From: Halorubrum sp. Atlit-26R
GTDB taxonomy: Archaea > Halobacteriota > Halobacteria > Halobacteriales > Haloferacaceae
Assembly: GCF_003666015.1 (NCBI RefSeq)
Contig: NZ_QPLT01000003.1
Location: forward strand, 1 to 64,000
Direction of reading: 5' to 3'
Length of the DNA stretch: 64,000 bases
Shown: positions 53,127 to 61,432 of the stretch, in pieces
Layout of the letters: the number at the start of each line of letters is the position of its first letter
Numbering within the stretch: position 1 is the first letter of the stretch
Program-made: the position numbers and the translations under genes
The notes under the pieces: model-generated
Database searches by the model: none
What the model was told of the DNA's origin: nothing
What the model saw: the letters and a program-made list of their open reading frames with translations, nothing else

Positions 53127-53492
53127 CTAAAATATCTGAAAAGAACAGCCATGAAGGAACAACACAACGCCTATACCGAGAAAAAATCCCGTAATTGCCC
53201 GCAATGTGTTGTTACTCTCTCGGTTGCCAAACATCTGAGTAGTACCGTCGATACCACCTGGAAAGAGACACACGGCACCTATCGCGAAGGTCTGGAAAGG
53301 TGATAAGAGATGGTTCCATGCTGGGAAAGCAAGAATCGTTAGTAGGCCACCAAGATACATCGTCGTACATCTGGCACACAATCCAAAGTATCGCCCATGG
53401 TAGCAAAAAGAGCGTTCGGGCCGAGAGTGACAGAAAGGATAAGAACGAAGTAGTTGAGATAATCGGAATACTTTCTCAAGAACAGCAGACAT
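53127..53492 (-). CDS. DUF2085 membrane protein
   Basis: A 121-residue protein with three helices. The DUF2085 marks are SYPFCHSRPERSFCYHGRYFGLCARCTTMYLGG (Cys-His-x-x-x-E-R-S and GLCARCT). The remaining helices are LLSPFQTFAIGAVCLFPGGIDG and AITGFFLGIGVVLFLHGC. The Cys-rich region may bind a metal. It is AT-rich like its neighbours and its start abuts the zinc-ribbon gene on the same strand (2 bp gap). Confidence 0.85.
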   Translation of the reverse strand: MSAVLEKVFRLSQLLRSYPFCHSRPERSFCYHGRYFGLCARCTTMYLGGLLTILAFPAWNHLLSPFQTFAIGAVCLFPGGIDGTTQMFGNRESNNTLRAITGFFLGIGVVLFLHGCSFQIF

Positions 53493-53494
53493 CG

Positions 53495-53884
53495 TTAGTC
53501 CTCTAATGACTCACCGCAATCGTGGCAGTAGTTGTTACTTTTAGGATTTTTCCATCCACAATTTGTACAAACTACCGTTGGTTGTGAATTGTCTCCAAGT
53601 TGTTGTTGCTGCTGTTGAAGATTCCCGATCTCGCCATCGCTAGCGATAGCGACTACCACTATAGCGCCCAAAATAGCAAACAGTGTTGCACCTCCTACAA
53701 ATCCAGAGATCGGCTCTGACATGTTCAGGAGTGCTCCTAATATGCCTCCAAAAATAACGGCTATCCCCGCTCCAAGCAGTACACCCTTTAGCTCGGATAC
53801 CTCATCTGGATCAAAATCTTCATCGTCATCTATAACATCATTAACTGCTTCTTCAAGCACAGACTTATCTGAATCACTACTCAT
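53495..53884 (-). CDS. Membrane protein with Gln run and C-terminal zinc ribbon
   Basis: A 129-residue protein. Asp/Glu-rich start, two helices (LLGAGIAVIFGGILGALLNM and GFVGGATLFAILGAIVVVAIA), a run of six Gln (LQQQQQQLG) and a zinc ribbon CTNCGWKNPKSNNYCHDCGE. The start is set at the second of two close ATGs (53884): GAGGAGGGG lies 6-7 nt upstream, a proper Shine-Dalgarno spacing, whereas the first ATG (53890) touches it. It overlaps the upstream gene by 8 nt, so the pair is coupled. Confidence 0.8.
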   Translation of the reverse strand: MSSDSDKSVLEEAVNDVIDDDEDFDPDEVSELKGVLLGAGIAVIFGGILGALLNMSEPISGFVGGATLFAILGAIVVVAIASDGEIGNLQQQQQQLGDNSQPTVVCTNCGWKNPKSNNYCHDCGESLED

Positions 53885-54116
53885 CTTCATCCCCTCCTCT
53901 GCTGAATGAGAAGCCACAATCACCGCAGAATGACGCGTCTTTTGGGTTTTCCATTCCACATTCGGGACAGACTCTTTTTGGCTCTTCGGTGTCGCCGTTA
54001 ACGTTCAGGATTTGTTGTTGTTGTTGCTGTTGACCCCCACAACAACAGCCGAGGAACCCAAGGGCCAGAAGGGAAAGAGATGAGCTGCCTAACCAAACAG
54101 CTTCAACCACAACCAT
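53877..54116 (-). CDS. Small Gln-run zinc-ribbon protein with membrane helix
   Basis: A 79-residue protein. It has an N-terminal helix (SSSLSLLALGFLGCCCGG), a run of seven Gln, and a zinc ribbon CPECGMENPKDASFCGDCGF ending in GGDEDE. Its plan copies that of the downstream gene, so the two are probably paralogues produced by duplication. TTAAATAAAG (54138-54147, minus-strand CTTTATTTAA) is a TATA box 22-31 nt before the ATG. Confidence 0.78.
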   Translation of the reverse strand: MVVVEAVWLGSSSLSLLALGFLGCCCGGQQQQQQQILNVNGDTEEPKRVCPECGMENPKDASFCGDCGFSFSRGGDEDE

Positions 54117-54321
54117 GTAGCAAGTGTTGTATGTTGGTTAAATAAAGCTGACTGACTAAACCCGTATACACTATCTACGTCTCGGGAACAGAGATCCATC
54201 CAGTAGGAGGTAGGTACACATCAGGACTAGCACTGACAGTGGTATCTGTATGTGGTTACATATTTTTGAGACTAGTCTGACTTTCTCCCAAATTGTGTAG
54301 ACAGTTAGATTCATACAGCAT
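54117..54321. other. Intergenic end of the AT-rich island
   Basis: Apart from the zinc-ribbon TATA box at its left end, this stretch has AT-rich sequence without a gene or RNA that I can recognise. GC content recovers at the infB stop. Confidence 0.4.
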
Positions 54322-56115
54322 CTACTTCCCCCAGAACGGGTCCCGCTTCCGGCGCGTCTCCAAGTACCCCTGAAGCGCCTCGCGCTCGTCGGCGGTGATC
54401 TCCTCTTTTAACTCCTGTTCGAGGATCTTCGCGTGCTTCTCGGGCACCTCGGTCCAGAGCGTGTCGCCCTCCTCGATGTCGCGCCCGACGGTCGGCCCGT
54501 CGATGGCGATGCTGACGCGCTCGCCCGAGCGCGCCTCGTCGACGTCGTCGCCCTGCTTTTGAATGCCGGAGAGCCCGCCGACGCGCTCGAACTCGTTGCC
54601 CTCGAAGAAGCCGACGTTGCGGTTGTTCTGGAGCGTGCCGGAGATGATCTCGACGCCGACGACCGCGGGGTCGTTCTGCCGGAACGTGTGGTCGGGGAGG
54701 ATGCGGAAGCGGGCGGGGCGCACGACCTTGTCCAGCACCGTCTCCTGTTGCGCGCGCTGCTTCTCCTCGACGTAGCGCTCGTAGTCCTCGACCAACTGGT
54801 AGATGACCTCGTTCTTGAACAGCTTCACGTCCGCGTTCTCTAAGTCGGACTCCGCGTTCTGGAGGAGGTCAACGTTGAACCCGAGGATGGCCTTGTGCTC
54901 GTCCTGGTTCGCGGTCTCTGCGACCGCGATGTCGCGCGGCGCGATGTCGCCGACCTCGGCGCGGAGGATCGGGACCTCGGCCTCGCGGAGGGCGTTCGCC
55001 ATCGCCTCTAAGGAGCCGAGCGTGTCGGCCTTGACGACGACGCCGTTGTCGGCCGTCTCGACCTCGATCTCGGCGAGCTCCGCCTTCACCTCCTCGACGA
55101 CCTGATCGACGGTGCGGTCGCGGACGACCCGGACCGGCGCGCCCGCCATGGCCTGGTCGAGGTCGGGCGCGGCGATCTTCACGCCGGCCGCGGCGGCGAC
55201 CTCGCCGACCTTCTCGAACTCCTTCTCCGTGCGGATCTCCGCGAGCGGCCGCGGCCGGAGCAGCGCGCGGACCTCGGTGACGATCGGCTCGTCTTGGCCC
55301 CCGACGACGATCTGGTCGCCGTTGCGGATCACGCCGTCGTAGACGACCGTGTCGACGGTGGCGCCGAAGCCGCGCTCGTCTTTCACTTCGAGGACCGTCC
55401 CCTCGCCGGGCCCCGTGACGTCGATCGCCATCTCCTCTTTCATGAACCGCTGGGAGAGGCCCATCAGGACGGTGAGCAGGTCCGGGACGCCCTCGCCGGT
55501 GAGCGCCGACAGCGGGACGACGCCGATGTTCTTCTGGAAGTCCTGAACGCGCCAGTAGAGGTCCGCGGAGAAGCCGGCGTCGGACAGCTGTCCGATGATC
55601 TCGTAGAGGTTCTCGTCGAGCATCGACTTCGCGCGCTCGGACTGCGCCTCCATGCTCCGCTGGATCGGTTCGCCGTCCTGCGGGTTCCACCCGGGGGTCG
55701 TGTCCACCTTGTTGGCCGCGACGACGAAGGGGGTCCCCGTCCGGCGGAGGATGTCTATCGCCTCCTCCGTCTGCGGCTGGAACCCGTCGTTGACGTCGAC
55801 GACGAGCACCGCGATGTCGGCCAGCGCGCCGCCGCGGGCGCGCAGCGTCGAGAAGGAGTGGTGCCCCGGCGTGTCGATGAAGAGGAGTCCGGGGAGGTCG
55901 AAGTCGGACGGGTCGATGAGCTCGCCCGCCATCCCGGAGATGGTGTCGAGCGGGATGTCCGTCGCCCCGATGTGTTGGGTGATCGCGCCGGCCTCGCCCT
56001 CGCTGACGGCGGAGCCGCGGATCGTGTCGAGCAGGCTCGTCTTGCCGTGGTCGACGTGGCCCAGCACGGCGACGATGGGGGTTCGCAGGGTGTCCGCGTG
56101 TGTGTGGTCGGTCAT
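54322..56115 (-). CDS. infB: Translation initiation factor IF-2 (aIF5B)
   Basis: A 597-residue GTPase for ribosomal subunit joining. G motifs are [10 protein letters not shown] (near residue 19), DTPGHHSF and NKVD, with [14 protein letters not shown] switch region. The rest follows aIF5B: beta-barrel, PRVLPE-like domain, and the helical C-terminal [16 protein letters not shown] end. Length is normal for archaeal aIF5B. The start [20 protein letters not shown] is an ATG 29-36 nt after a GTTATACC box (about 56138, minus strand). Divergent from the PRC-barrel gene. Confidence 0.96.
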   Translation of the reverse strand: MTDHTHADTLRTPIVAVLGHVDHGKTSLLDTIRGSAVSEGEAGAITQHIGATDIPLDTISGMAGELIDPSDFDLPGLLFIDTPGHHSFSTLRARGGALADIAVLVVDVNDGFQPQTEEAIDILRRTGTPFVVAANKVDTTPGWNPQDGEPIQRSMEAQSERAKSMLDENLYEIIGQLSDAGFSADLYWRVQDFQKNIGVVPLSALTGEGVPDLLTVLMGLSQRFMKEEMAIDVTGPGEGTVLEVKDERGFGATVDTVVYDGVIRNGDQIVVGGQDEPIVTEVRALLRPRPLAEIRTEKEFEKVGEVAAAAGVKIAAPDLDQAMAGAPVRVVRDRTVDQVVEEVKAELAEIEVETADNGVVVKADTLGSLEAMANALREAEVPILRAEVGDIAPRDIAVAETANQDEHKAILGFNVDLLQNAESDLENADVKLFKNEVIYQLVEDYERYVEEKQRAQQETVLDKVVRPARFRILPDHTFRQNDPAVVGVEIISGTLQNNRNVGFFEGNEFERVGGLSGIQKQGDDVDEARSGERVSIAIDGPTVGRDIEEGDTLWTEVPEKHAKILEQELKEEITADEREALQGYLETRRKRDPFWGK

Positions 56116-56278
56116 ATGTGATCGCCCCGAGAAGGTTATACCGTCTCTTCCGCCGGCCGTCAGTTAAGCCTTTCAAAACGCCGCGACGAGCCGAACCGAA
56201 CCGGACCGACCGATTCGGCGTCCGTCGCCCGTCCGACGCCCCGTGGCGTTTAATACCGTCGCCCGGGACCGTGGGGGT

Positions 56279-56524
56279 ATGGTCGACATCCTCGCGGAGA
56301 ACCTCTCCGGGAAGGCGGTGATGAGCTCCGACGGCACCGAACTCGGAGACCTGTACAACATCACGATGAACCTCGATTCCGGCGAGCTGAACCACCTCCT
56401 CGTCAGCCCGCACGAGCAGCTCAGGCCCGAGCGCGTCGACTTCGACGTCGACGAGATGGGCCGGCTCCGCGTCCCGGTCGCGAACGTCCAGGCTGTGAAA
56501 GACTACATCGTCGTCGCCCGCTGA
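56279..56524 (+). CDS. PRC-barrel domain protein
   Basis: An 81-residue PRC-barrel protein, MVDILAENLSGKAVMSSDGTELGDLYNI ... LRVPVANVQAVKDYIVVAR, similar to the RimM C-terminal beta-barrel family. ATG 56279 is preferred to GTG 56243: TTTAATACC at 56249-56257 is 22-30 nt upstream. Its stop overlaps the nob1 start by one base (TGATG), and the neighbours suggest a ribosome-biogenesis role, as for other PRC-barrel proteins next to NOB1. Confidence 0.9.
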   Translation: MVDILAENLSGKAVMSSDGTELGDLYNITMNLDSGELNHLLVSPHEQLRPERVDFDVDEMGRLRVPVANVQAVKDYIVVAR

Positions 56525-56982
56525 TGCAAGTCCTCGACTCGTCCGCGTTCATCCACGAGTACACGACCGACGACGACGTGGTCTCCATCCCCGCGGTCCA
56601 CGACGAGCTCACCGGCGAGGTGGCGCTCCGCTTCGACGCGATGGAGGGCTCCGGGATGACCGTCCACGTGCCGGCGCCGGAGGCCGTCGACCGGGTCCGC
56701 CGCGCCGCGAAGGGGTCGGGCGACGCCGCGGAGCTGTCCGACACCGACATCCGGCTGATCGCGACCGCCTTAGAGCTTCACGCGACGCTCGTCACCGACG
56801 ACTACGCGATGCAGAACGTCGCCGAGCGGCTCGACCTCCCGGTCGAGGCCATCGCCCGCGACGGCATCTCCGAGGAGCGGGAGTGGCGCTTCCAGTGCGT
56901 CGGCTGCAACCGCACCTTCGACGAGAACAAGGAGCGGTGTCCGATCTGCGGCAGCGACCTGACGCGGAAGAACCCGGCGTGA
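56524..56982 (+). CDS. nob1: NOB1-family endoribonuclease
   Basis: A 152-residue PIN-domain nuclease that trims the 3' end of 16S rRNA. Catalytic acidic residues are at MQVLDSSAFI (Asp5), a mid-chain Glu/Asp and LSDTDIRLIATAL and VTDDYAMQNVA. The C-terminus has the NOB1 zinc ribbon CVGCNRTF ... CPICGSDL. The start overlaps the PRC-barrel stop, indicating coupling. Length is typical of the archaeal enzyme. Confidence 0.95.
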   Translation: MQVLDSSAFIHEYTTDDDVVSIPAVHDELTGEVALRFDAMEGSGMTVHVPAPEAVDRVRRAAKGSGDAAELSDTDIRLIATALELHATLVTDDYAMQNVAERLDLPVEAIARDGISEEREWRFQCVGCNRTFDENKERCPICGSDLTRKNPA

Positions 56983-57077
56983 GCGGTCCGGCGGGATAGC
57001 GCGTCTTGACCGATCTCTCGTGCCACCTCGTCGCATGCGACCGACCGATTGAACAGGCGCCCCGCAGACCCGTCGGT

Positions 57078-58178
57078 ATGAACGCATTCGAGGAGCTGTC
57101 GCCGGACGCGCTCCGCGCCGGGCGGGCAGACGCGCTCGACGACGCGGTCGCGACCGCGCTGGCCGCCCACCCGCTCGACGGGGTCGAGACCGAGTACCCG
57201 CACTACCAGGGGACCGTTGAGGGGTCGGAGGCGCCCCCGCGCCCCGCGGAGGACCACCCCGTCTTCTACGGCTGCTTCGACTGGCACTCGGCGGTCCACA
57301 GTCACTGGGCGCTCGTGCGCGCCCTGCGGCTCGTCGCCGACCACCCGGACGAGGCCGAGATAGCGGCGGGCATCGACGAGCGGCTGACCCCCGAGAACGT
57401 CGCCCGCGAGGTCGACTACCTCGACGAGAACCCCGGATTCGAGGAGCCGTACGGCTGGGCGTGGCTGCTGCGGCTCGTCGCCGAACTCGCCCTGTGGGAC
57501 GACGCGCGCGCCGACGCGTGGCGTGAGACCCTCCGCCCGCTGGAGGACCGTATCCGGCGCGGGACGCGCGAGTCGTTCCTCGATGTCGACCGCCCGCACC
57601 GCGTCGGCACCCACGGCAACACCGCGTTCGCGCTCGCCGGCGTCCTCGACTACGCGCGGGTCGTCGGCGACGCCGATCTGGAATCGGAGACGGAAGCGAC
57701 CGCTCGCCGCCTCTACGCGGACGACACCGCCGCGGTCGTCGGCGCGGAGCCGGTCGGCTGGGACTTCCTCTCGCCCGCCCTGACGGAGGCGGACCTCATG
57801 CGCCGCGTCCTCGACCCCGACCCGTTCGCGGCGTGGCTCGACGAGTTCCTCCCGGACCTGACCGCGCCGCCGCACGACGCGCTGCTCGCGCCCGTCGACG
57901 TGGAGCCGGAGGAGGGCGACGGCGCCGCGATGCATCTCATCGGCCTCAACGTCTCCCGCGCGTGGTGTCTCGCCGGCCTGAGCGACGCGCTGGCGGGGCG
58001 GGACGGCGCAGCCGCGGCCCGGCTCCACGAGCCCCTCAACGTCGCGGCGCGTCGACACGCCGAGGCGGGGGCCGCGGACGTGCTCACCGACGACTACGCC
58101 GGGTCGCACTGGCTCTCGTCGTTCGCCGTGTACCTGCTGACCCGGAACGAGGGCGGGGTCGCGCCGGACGCCGCTTAG
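57078..58178 (+). CDS. DUF2891 domain protein
   Basis: A 366-residue helical protein. HPVFYGCFDWHSAVHSHWALVRAL is the family's hallmark and RVGTHGNTAFALAGVLDYAR a second conserved helix pair. The fold is likely an (alpha/alpha) barrel as in sugar-acting enzymes. ATG 57078 is preferred over TTG 57006. The stop overlaps the convergent uppS stop by 4 nt. Function is not established. Confidence 0.87.
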   Translation: MNAFEELSPDALRAGRADALDDAVATALAAHPLDGVETEYPHYQGTVEGSEAPPRPAEDHPVFYGCFDWHSAVHSHWALVRALRLVADHPDEAEIAAGIDERLTPENVAREVDYLDENPGFEEPYGWAWLLRLVAELALWDDARADAWRETLRPLEDRIRRGTRESFLDVDRPHRVGTHGNTAFALAGVLDYARVVGDADLESETEATARRLYADDTAAVVGAEPVGWDFLSPALTEADLMRRVLDPDPFAAWLDEFLPDLTAPPHDALLAPVDVEPEEGDGAAMHLIGLNVSRAWCLAGLSDALAGRDGAAAARLHEPLNVAARRHAEAGAADVLTDDYAGSHWLSSFAVYLLTRNEGGVAPDAA

Positions 58179-59146
58179 TCGGCTCCCGGCGAGTCCTGCG
58201 CGTCGCCGTCGACCGGATCGCCCGCGTCGCCCTCCGCGATGCCGAGGGCATCGTCGGAGAGGTCGCTCCCGTCGAGCCGCGGGACGCGCTCGCGGAGCCG
58301 CGAGGCGGCGGCCCGGGCCTCCGCGAACTCCACCTCGGCGAGCGCGCGCACCAACGCGGCGGCCCGCTCCGCCCGGGCGCGCTGCCACGACTCCTCGCGC
58401 GACTCGTAGGTGCGGATCGCGCGCAGGAAGTCGGCCTCGGAGAACTCCGGCCAGTACGGCGCACAGAAGTAGACGGCCGCCTCGTTGCCGTTCGCGTGCC
58501 ACGGGAGGAAGTTCGAGGTCCGCTCGTCGCCGCCGGTGCGGACGATCAGGTCGACGTCGCGGATCGGCCGGTCGTACAGCCGCTTCTCGACGGTCTCGAC
58601 GTCGACGTCCTCGGGGGCCATCTCGCCGTCGTCGACGTCGCGGGCGATGGCGCGCGCGGCGTCGAGCAGCTCGGTCCGGCCGCCGTACGCCAGCGCGACG
58701 TTGAGCGTGAAGCGGTCGTTGCCGGCGGTGCGCCGCTCGGCGTAGTCGACGGCGTCGCGGACGCGGGGCGGGAGGCGGGGCACGTCGCCGATGGCGCGGA
58801 CGCGAACGCCCTGCTCGTGGACGCGGTCGGCGTCGGCGAACTCGCGGAGCTTGTGCTCAAGCAGGTCGAAGAGGGGTTCGAGTTCCTCGTCCGGGCGCTC
58901 GAAGTTCTCGGTGGAGAAGGCGTAGAGGGTGAGCTCGGAGACCCCGAGGTCGGCGCACCAGTCGAGGACGCGCTCGGTGGTGTCCGCGCCGGCGCGGTGG
59001 CCCTCGGGCGCGTCGTCGCCCTGCTCGCGGGCGTACCGCCGGTTCCCGTCCTGAATGACGGCGACGTGGTCGGGGACGCCGTCGATCTCGCGGCGGAGGT
59101 GTCGCCGGTAGGCGCGCCCGACGAGGCCGCGGAGTCGATTCAACAT
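58175..59146 (-). CDS. uppS: cis-Prenyltransferase (polyprenyl/undecaprenyl diphosphate synthase)
   Basis: A 323-residue Z-type prenyltransferase making the dolichol/polyprenyl carrier for glycosylation. Motif I is VIQDGNRRYAREQ; others are LYAFSTENFERPDEE, ALAYGGRTELLDA, and the C-terminal region V IVRTGGDERTSNFLPW. An acidic Ala-rich tail is added. ATG 59146 is preferred to GTG 59164; GGATAAAAGT (minus strand, about 59178) sits about 25-33 nt upstream. Confidence 0.94.
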   Translation of the reverse strand: MLNRLRGLVGRAYRRHLRREIDGVPDHVAVIQDGNRRYAREQGDDAPEGHRAGADTTERVLDWCADLGVSELTLYAFSTENFERPDEELEPLFDLLEHKLREFADADRVHEQGVRVRAIGDVPRLPPRVRDAVDYAERRTAGNDRFTLNVALAYGGRTELLDAARAIARDVDDGEMAPEDVDVETVEKRLYDRPIRDVDLIVRTGGDERTSNFLPWHANGNEAAVYFCAPYWPEFSEADFLRAIRTYESREESWQRARAERAAALVRALAEVEFAEARAAASRLRERVPRLDGSDLSDDALGIAEGDAGDPVDGDAQDSPGAD

Positions 59147-59211
59147 ACGGTTCGACCGACACAACCGAGTGGTATGTACTTTTATCCTCCGGTCGGTTCT
59201 CTGATCGGCGG

Positions 59212-59595
59212 ATGGAGGCCGCCTACGTCGTCAGCGTCGCCGTCCGGCTCGACCCGCCCGCCGCGAGCGTCGACCCCGACCGGTTCGAAACGACGATGGA
59301 GATCCGCGCGAGCGAGCCTGAAACCGACGGCTGGCTGTTCTTCCGCGACCGGCTGTGGCGCGGTGAGATCGGCGACGAGCCGTCGTTCCGGCGACTGGCG
59401 GAGGAGCGACTGGGACTCGCGGGCGCCCCGGGCGTCGCGGTCGTCGGCGCCGACTTCCGCGAACTCCGCACCGACGAGGCGTACCTCGACGCGCTGAAGG
59501 ACGCGATCGCCGCGGACCTGGCCCGTTTCAACGCCGACTCGGTCGACGAGGTCCTCCGCAAGTACCTCGGCTCCTCGGTCCACGTCCGGGACTGA
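59212..59595 (+). CDS. LWR-salt protein
   Basis: A 127-residue haloarchaeal protein. It has the family's WLFFRDRLWRGEIGDEPSFRRLAEERLG block including the LWR motif and the opening AAYVVSVAVRLDPPAASVDPDRFETT. Function unknown but limited to halophilic archaea as I recall. It begins at ATG 59212 on the strand opposite uppS. Confidence 0.82.
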   Translation: MEAAYVVSVAVRLDPPAASVDPDRFETTMEIRASEPETDGWLFFRDRLWRGEIGDEPSFRRLAEERLGLAGAPGVAVVGADFRELRTDEAYLDALKDAIAADLARFNADSVDEVLRKYLGSSVHVRD

Positions 59596-59679
59596 GCCGG
59601 GGAGCGCGGCAGACGGGGCGGAGACGACGCGACTCGAACCCGCAACCCACTTGCCCGCCCCCGGCCTACGGGCGAACAG

Positions 59680-60414
59680 ATGCGCCCCGCCGACTACGAC
59701 TTTCACCTCTTCGACCTCGACGGGACCCTCGTCGACGCCGAGTGGGAGTACACCCGCGCGGTGTTCGACCGCGTCGGCGACCGGCTGGGCCGCGAGTTCT
59801 CGGACCGCGAGGCGCGCGTCCTCTGGCACGGGCTCGGCGGCTCTCGCGCCGAGACCCTCCGGGAGATGGGGGTCGACCCCGACGCGTTCTGGCCGGCGTT
59901 CCACGCCGTCGAGGACCCCGCGGCCCGCGCGGAGGCGACGTACCTCCACGACGACGCCGCGCGCCTGCTCGACCGCGTGGGCGAGGTCGGCGGGCCGACC
60001 GGGCTCGTCACCCACTGCCAGGAGTTCCTCGCGGAGCCGGTCCTCGATCACGTCGACCTCGACGACCGGTTCGACGCGGTCGTCTGCTGCACCGACGAGA
60101 CGGGGTGGAAGCCGGCGCCCGACCCGATCGAGGCCGCGATGGAGTCGCTTGGCGTCGACCCGAACCGGGGCCGCGGCTACTACGTCGGCGACGGCGAGAG
60201 CGACGTGGCGGCCGCCTGGAACGCCGGCCTCGACGCGGTCCACGTCGAGCGCGTCGGCCGCGACGAGCGCGGGCGGTGCGTCCTCGGCGACCGACGCGTG
60301 AGCCGGCTCGACGAACTGGTCGGCGGCGACGGGAGCGATGCGGACCGCCGCGGAGACGTGCGCGTCGATTCCGACGATCCGCTCGGCGCCGGCGGGCCGG
60401 CGGACGCGTCGTGA
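59680..60414 (+). CDS. HAD-superfamily hydrolase
   Basis: A 244-residue phosphatase of the phosphoglycolate-phosphatase type. Motif I is DLDGTLVDAE, motif II is THCQEF (near residue 108) with Thr, motif III Lys in TGWKPAPDP and motif IV YYVGDGESDVAAA. The substrate is unknown. The C-terminal 35 residues are a poorly conserved acidic tail. Confidence 0.87.
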   Translation: MRPADYDFHLFDLDGTLVDAEWEYTRAVFDRVGDRLGREFSDREARVLWHGLGGSRAETLREMGVDPDAFWPAFHAVEDPAARAEATYLHDDAARLLDRVGEVGGPTGLVTHCQEFLAEPVLDHVDLDDRFDAVVCCTDETGWKPAPDPIEAAMESLGVDPNRGRGYYVGDGESDVAAAWNAGLDAVHVERVGRDERGRCVLGDRRVSRLDELVGGDGSDADRRGDVRVDSDDPLGAGGPADAS

Positions 60415-60448
60415 GCGATTTATCCGCCCGCGGGGCGAGGCGTCGACC

Positions 60449-60856
60449 ATGACGAAGTGGTTCCACAGCGGCCGGCGCCGCGACCTCTGCGCGCTCCTGT
60501 ACGACCACGGCGAGCTGCGCGCGCAGTCGGCGAAGAGCCGGCTCGAGTCGCACTACGACGAGCGGATCGACCCCGGCTCCTTCTACGGCACCCTCACCGC
60601 GCTCGTCGAGGCCGGCTACCTCGACCGACGGACCGAGGGCATCGCCGACGTGTACGCGCTCACCGACGCGGGCGAGGCGGCGCTGCTCGACCACTACGCG
60701 TGGCTCGGCGAGCGGATCGAGGGCGACCGGGAAGCGGCGAGCGAGAACGGCGACGCGGGCGAGAACGGCGACGCGGGCGAGAACGGCGACGCGGGCGAGA
60801 GCGGCGACGGTTCGGCGCGGGAAGCGGAACGCGACCGCCCGGACCTCAAGGATTAA
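60449..60856 (+). CDS. PadR-family transcriptional regulator
   Basis: A 135-residue winged-helix protein. MTKWFHSGRRRDLCALLYDHGELRAQSAKSRLESHYDE leads to the PadR core GSFYGTLTALVEAGYLDRRTEGIADVYALTDAGEAAL. The last 40 residues contain tandem 18-bp/6-residue repeats (ENGDAG, three units from 60743) with an acidic ending. TTTATCC (60419-60425) is 24-30 nt upstream of ATG 60449. The target gene is not clear; HAD is just upstream. Confidence 0.85.
   Translation: MTKWFHSGRRRDLCALLYDHGELRAQSAKSRLESHYDERIDPGSFYGTLTALVEAGYLDRRTEGIADVYALTDAGEAALLDHYAWLGERIEGDREAASENGDAGENGDAGENGDAGESGDGSAREAERDRPDLKD
60743..60809 (+). repeat. 18-bp tandem repeat coding ENGDAG
   Basis: GAGAACGGCGACGCGGGC occurs at 60743, 60761 and 60779, then a decayed copy at 60797. 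It encodes a hydrophilic Asn/Gly/Asp/Glu tail in the PadR protein, prone to copy-number change by slippage. Confidence 0.85.
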
Positions 60857-60879
60857 CAACTTAGCCGGCGTGAGTTAAT
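60852..60879. promoter_or_regulatory. Candidate NikR-type operator upstream of nikR
   Basis: ATTAAC (60852-60857) and GTTAAT (60874-60879) form a perfect hexamer inverted repeat with a 16-bp spacer, ending 2 bp before the nikR ATG. The E. coli NikR operator is GTATGA-N16-TCATAC, with the same spacer. The site would cover the transcription start, giving autoregulation. Confidence 0.6.
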
Positions 60880-60881
60880 AT

Positions 60882-61403
60882 ATGACGGTCGTCAGCGTCT
60901 CCATGCCGGAGGAGTTACTCGAACGGATCGACAGCTTCGCGGACGAACACGGGTACACCGGCCGCAGCGAGGTCGTCCGCGAGGCCTCGCGGAACCTCCT
61001 CGGCGAGTTCGAGGACGCGAAGTTAGAGGACCGCGCGCTGATGGCCGTGGTGACGGTCCTGTTCAACTACGAGACGACGAACGTCGAAGAGCGGATGATG
61101 CGGCTCCGCCACGAGGACGAGGGGATCGTCGCCTCGAACTTCCACAGCCACGTCGGCTCGCAGTACTGTATGGAGCTGTTCGTGTTGGAGGGCGGCCTCG
61201 AAGAGATCTCGGCGTTCGTGGGGAAGGTCCGCGCGACGAAGGACACGCTCACGGTCGATTACAGCGTCACGCCCGTCGACGAGTTCGGCGCCGGCGCGCT
61301 CGGCGACGCCCACGCGCACGGCGGACACGGGAGCGGCGAGGCCGGCGAAGGCGCGTCCGACGAGGACGAGACGGAAGCGGGCGCGACCGCCGAGGACGAC
61401 TGA
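60882..61403 (+). CDS. nikR: Nickel-responsive regulator NikR
   Basis: A 173-residue ribbon-helix-helix repressor. The DNA-binding part is [21 protein letters not shown] ... [13 protein letters not shown]. The ACT-like nickel-binding domain has His77, His88, His90 and Cys96 (HSHVGSQYC), matching the E. coli nickel ligands His76, 87, 89 and Cys95 shifted by one. The C-terminal Gly/His/Glu-rich tail (HAHGGHGSG) may add metal binding. It probably controls nickel transport; no nik transporter genes lie in the window. Confidence 0.93.
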   Translation: MTVVSVSMPEELLERIDSFADEHGYTGRSEVVREASRNLLGEFEDAKLEDRALMAVVTVLFNYETTNVEERMMRLRHEDEGIVASNFHSHVGSQYCMELFVLEGGLEEISAFVGKVRATKDTLTVDYSVTPVDEFGAGALGDAHAHGGHGSGEAGEGASDEDETEAGATAEDD

Positions 61404-61432
61404 GGCCGGATCGACCCGTCGTTCCGCCCCGC

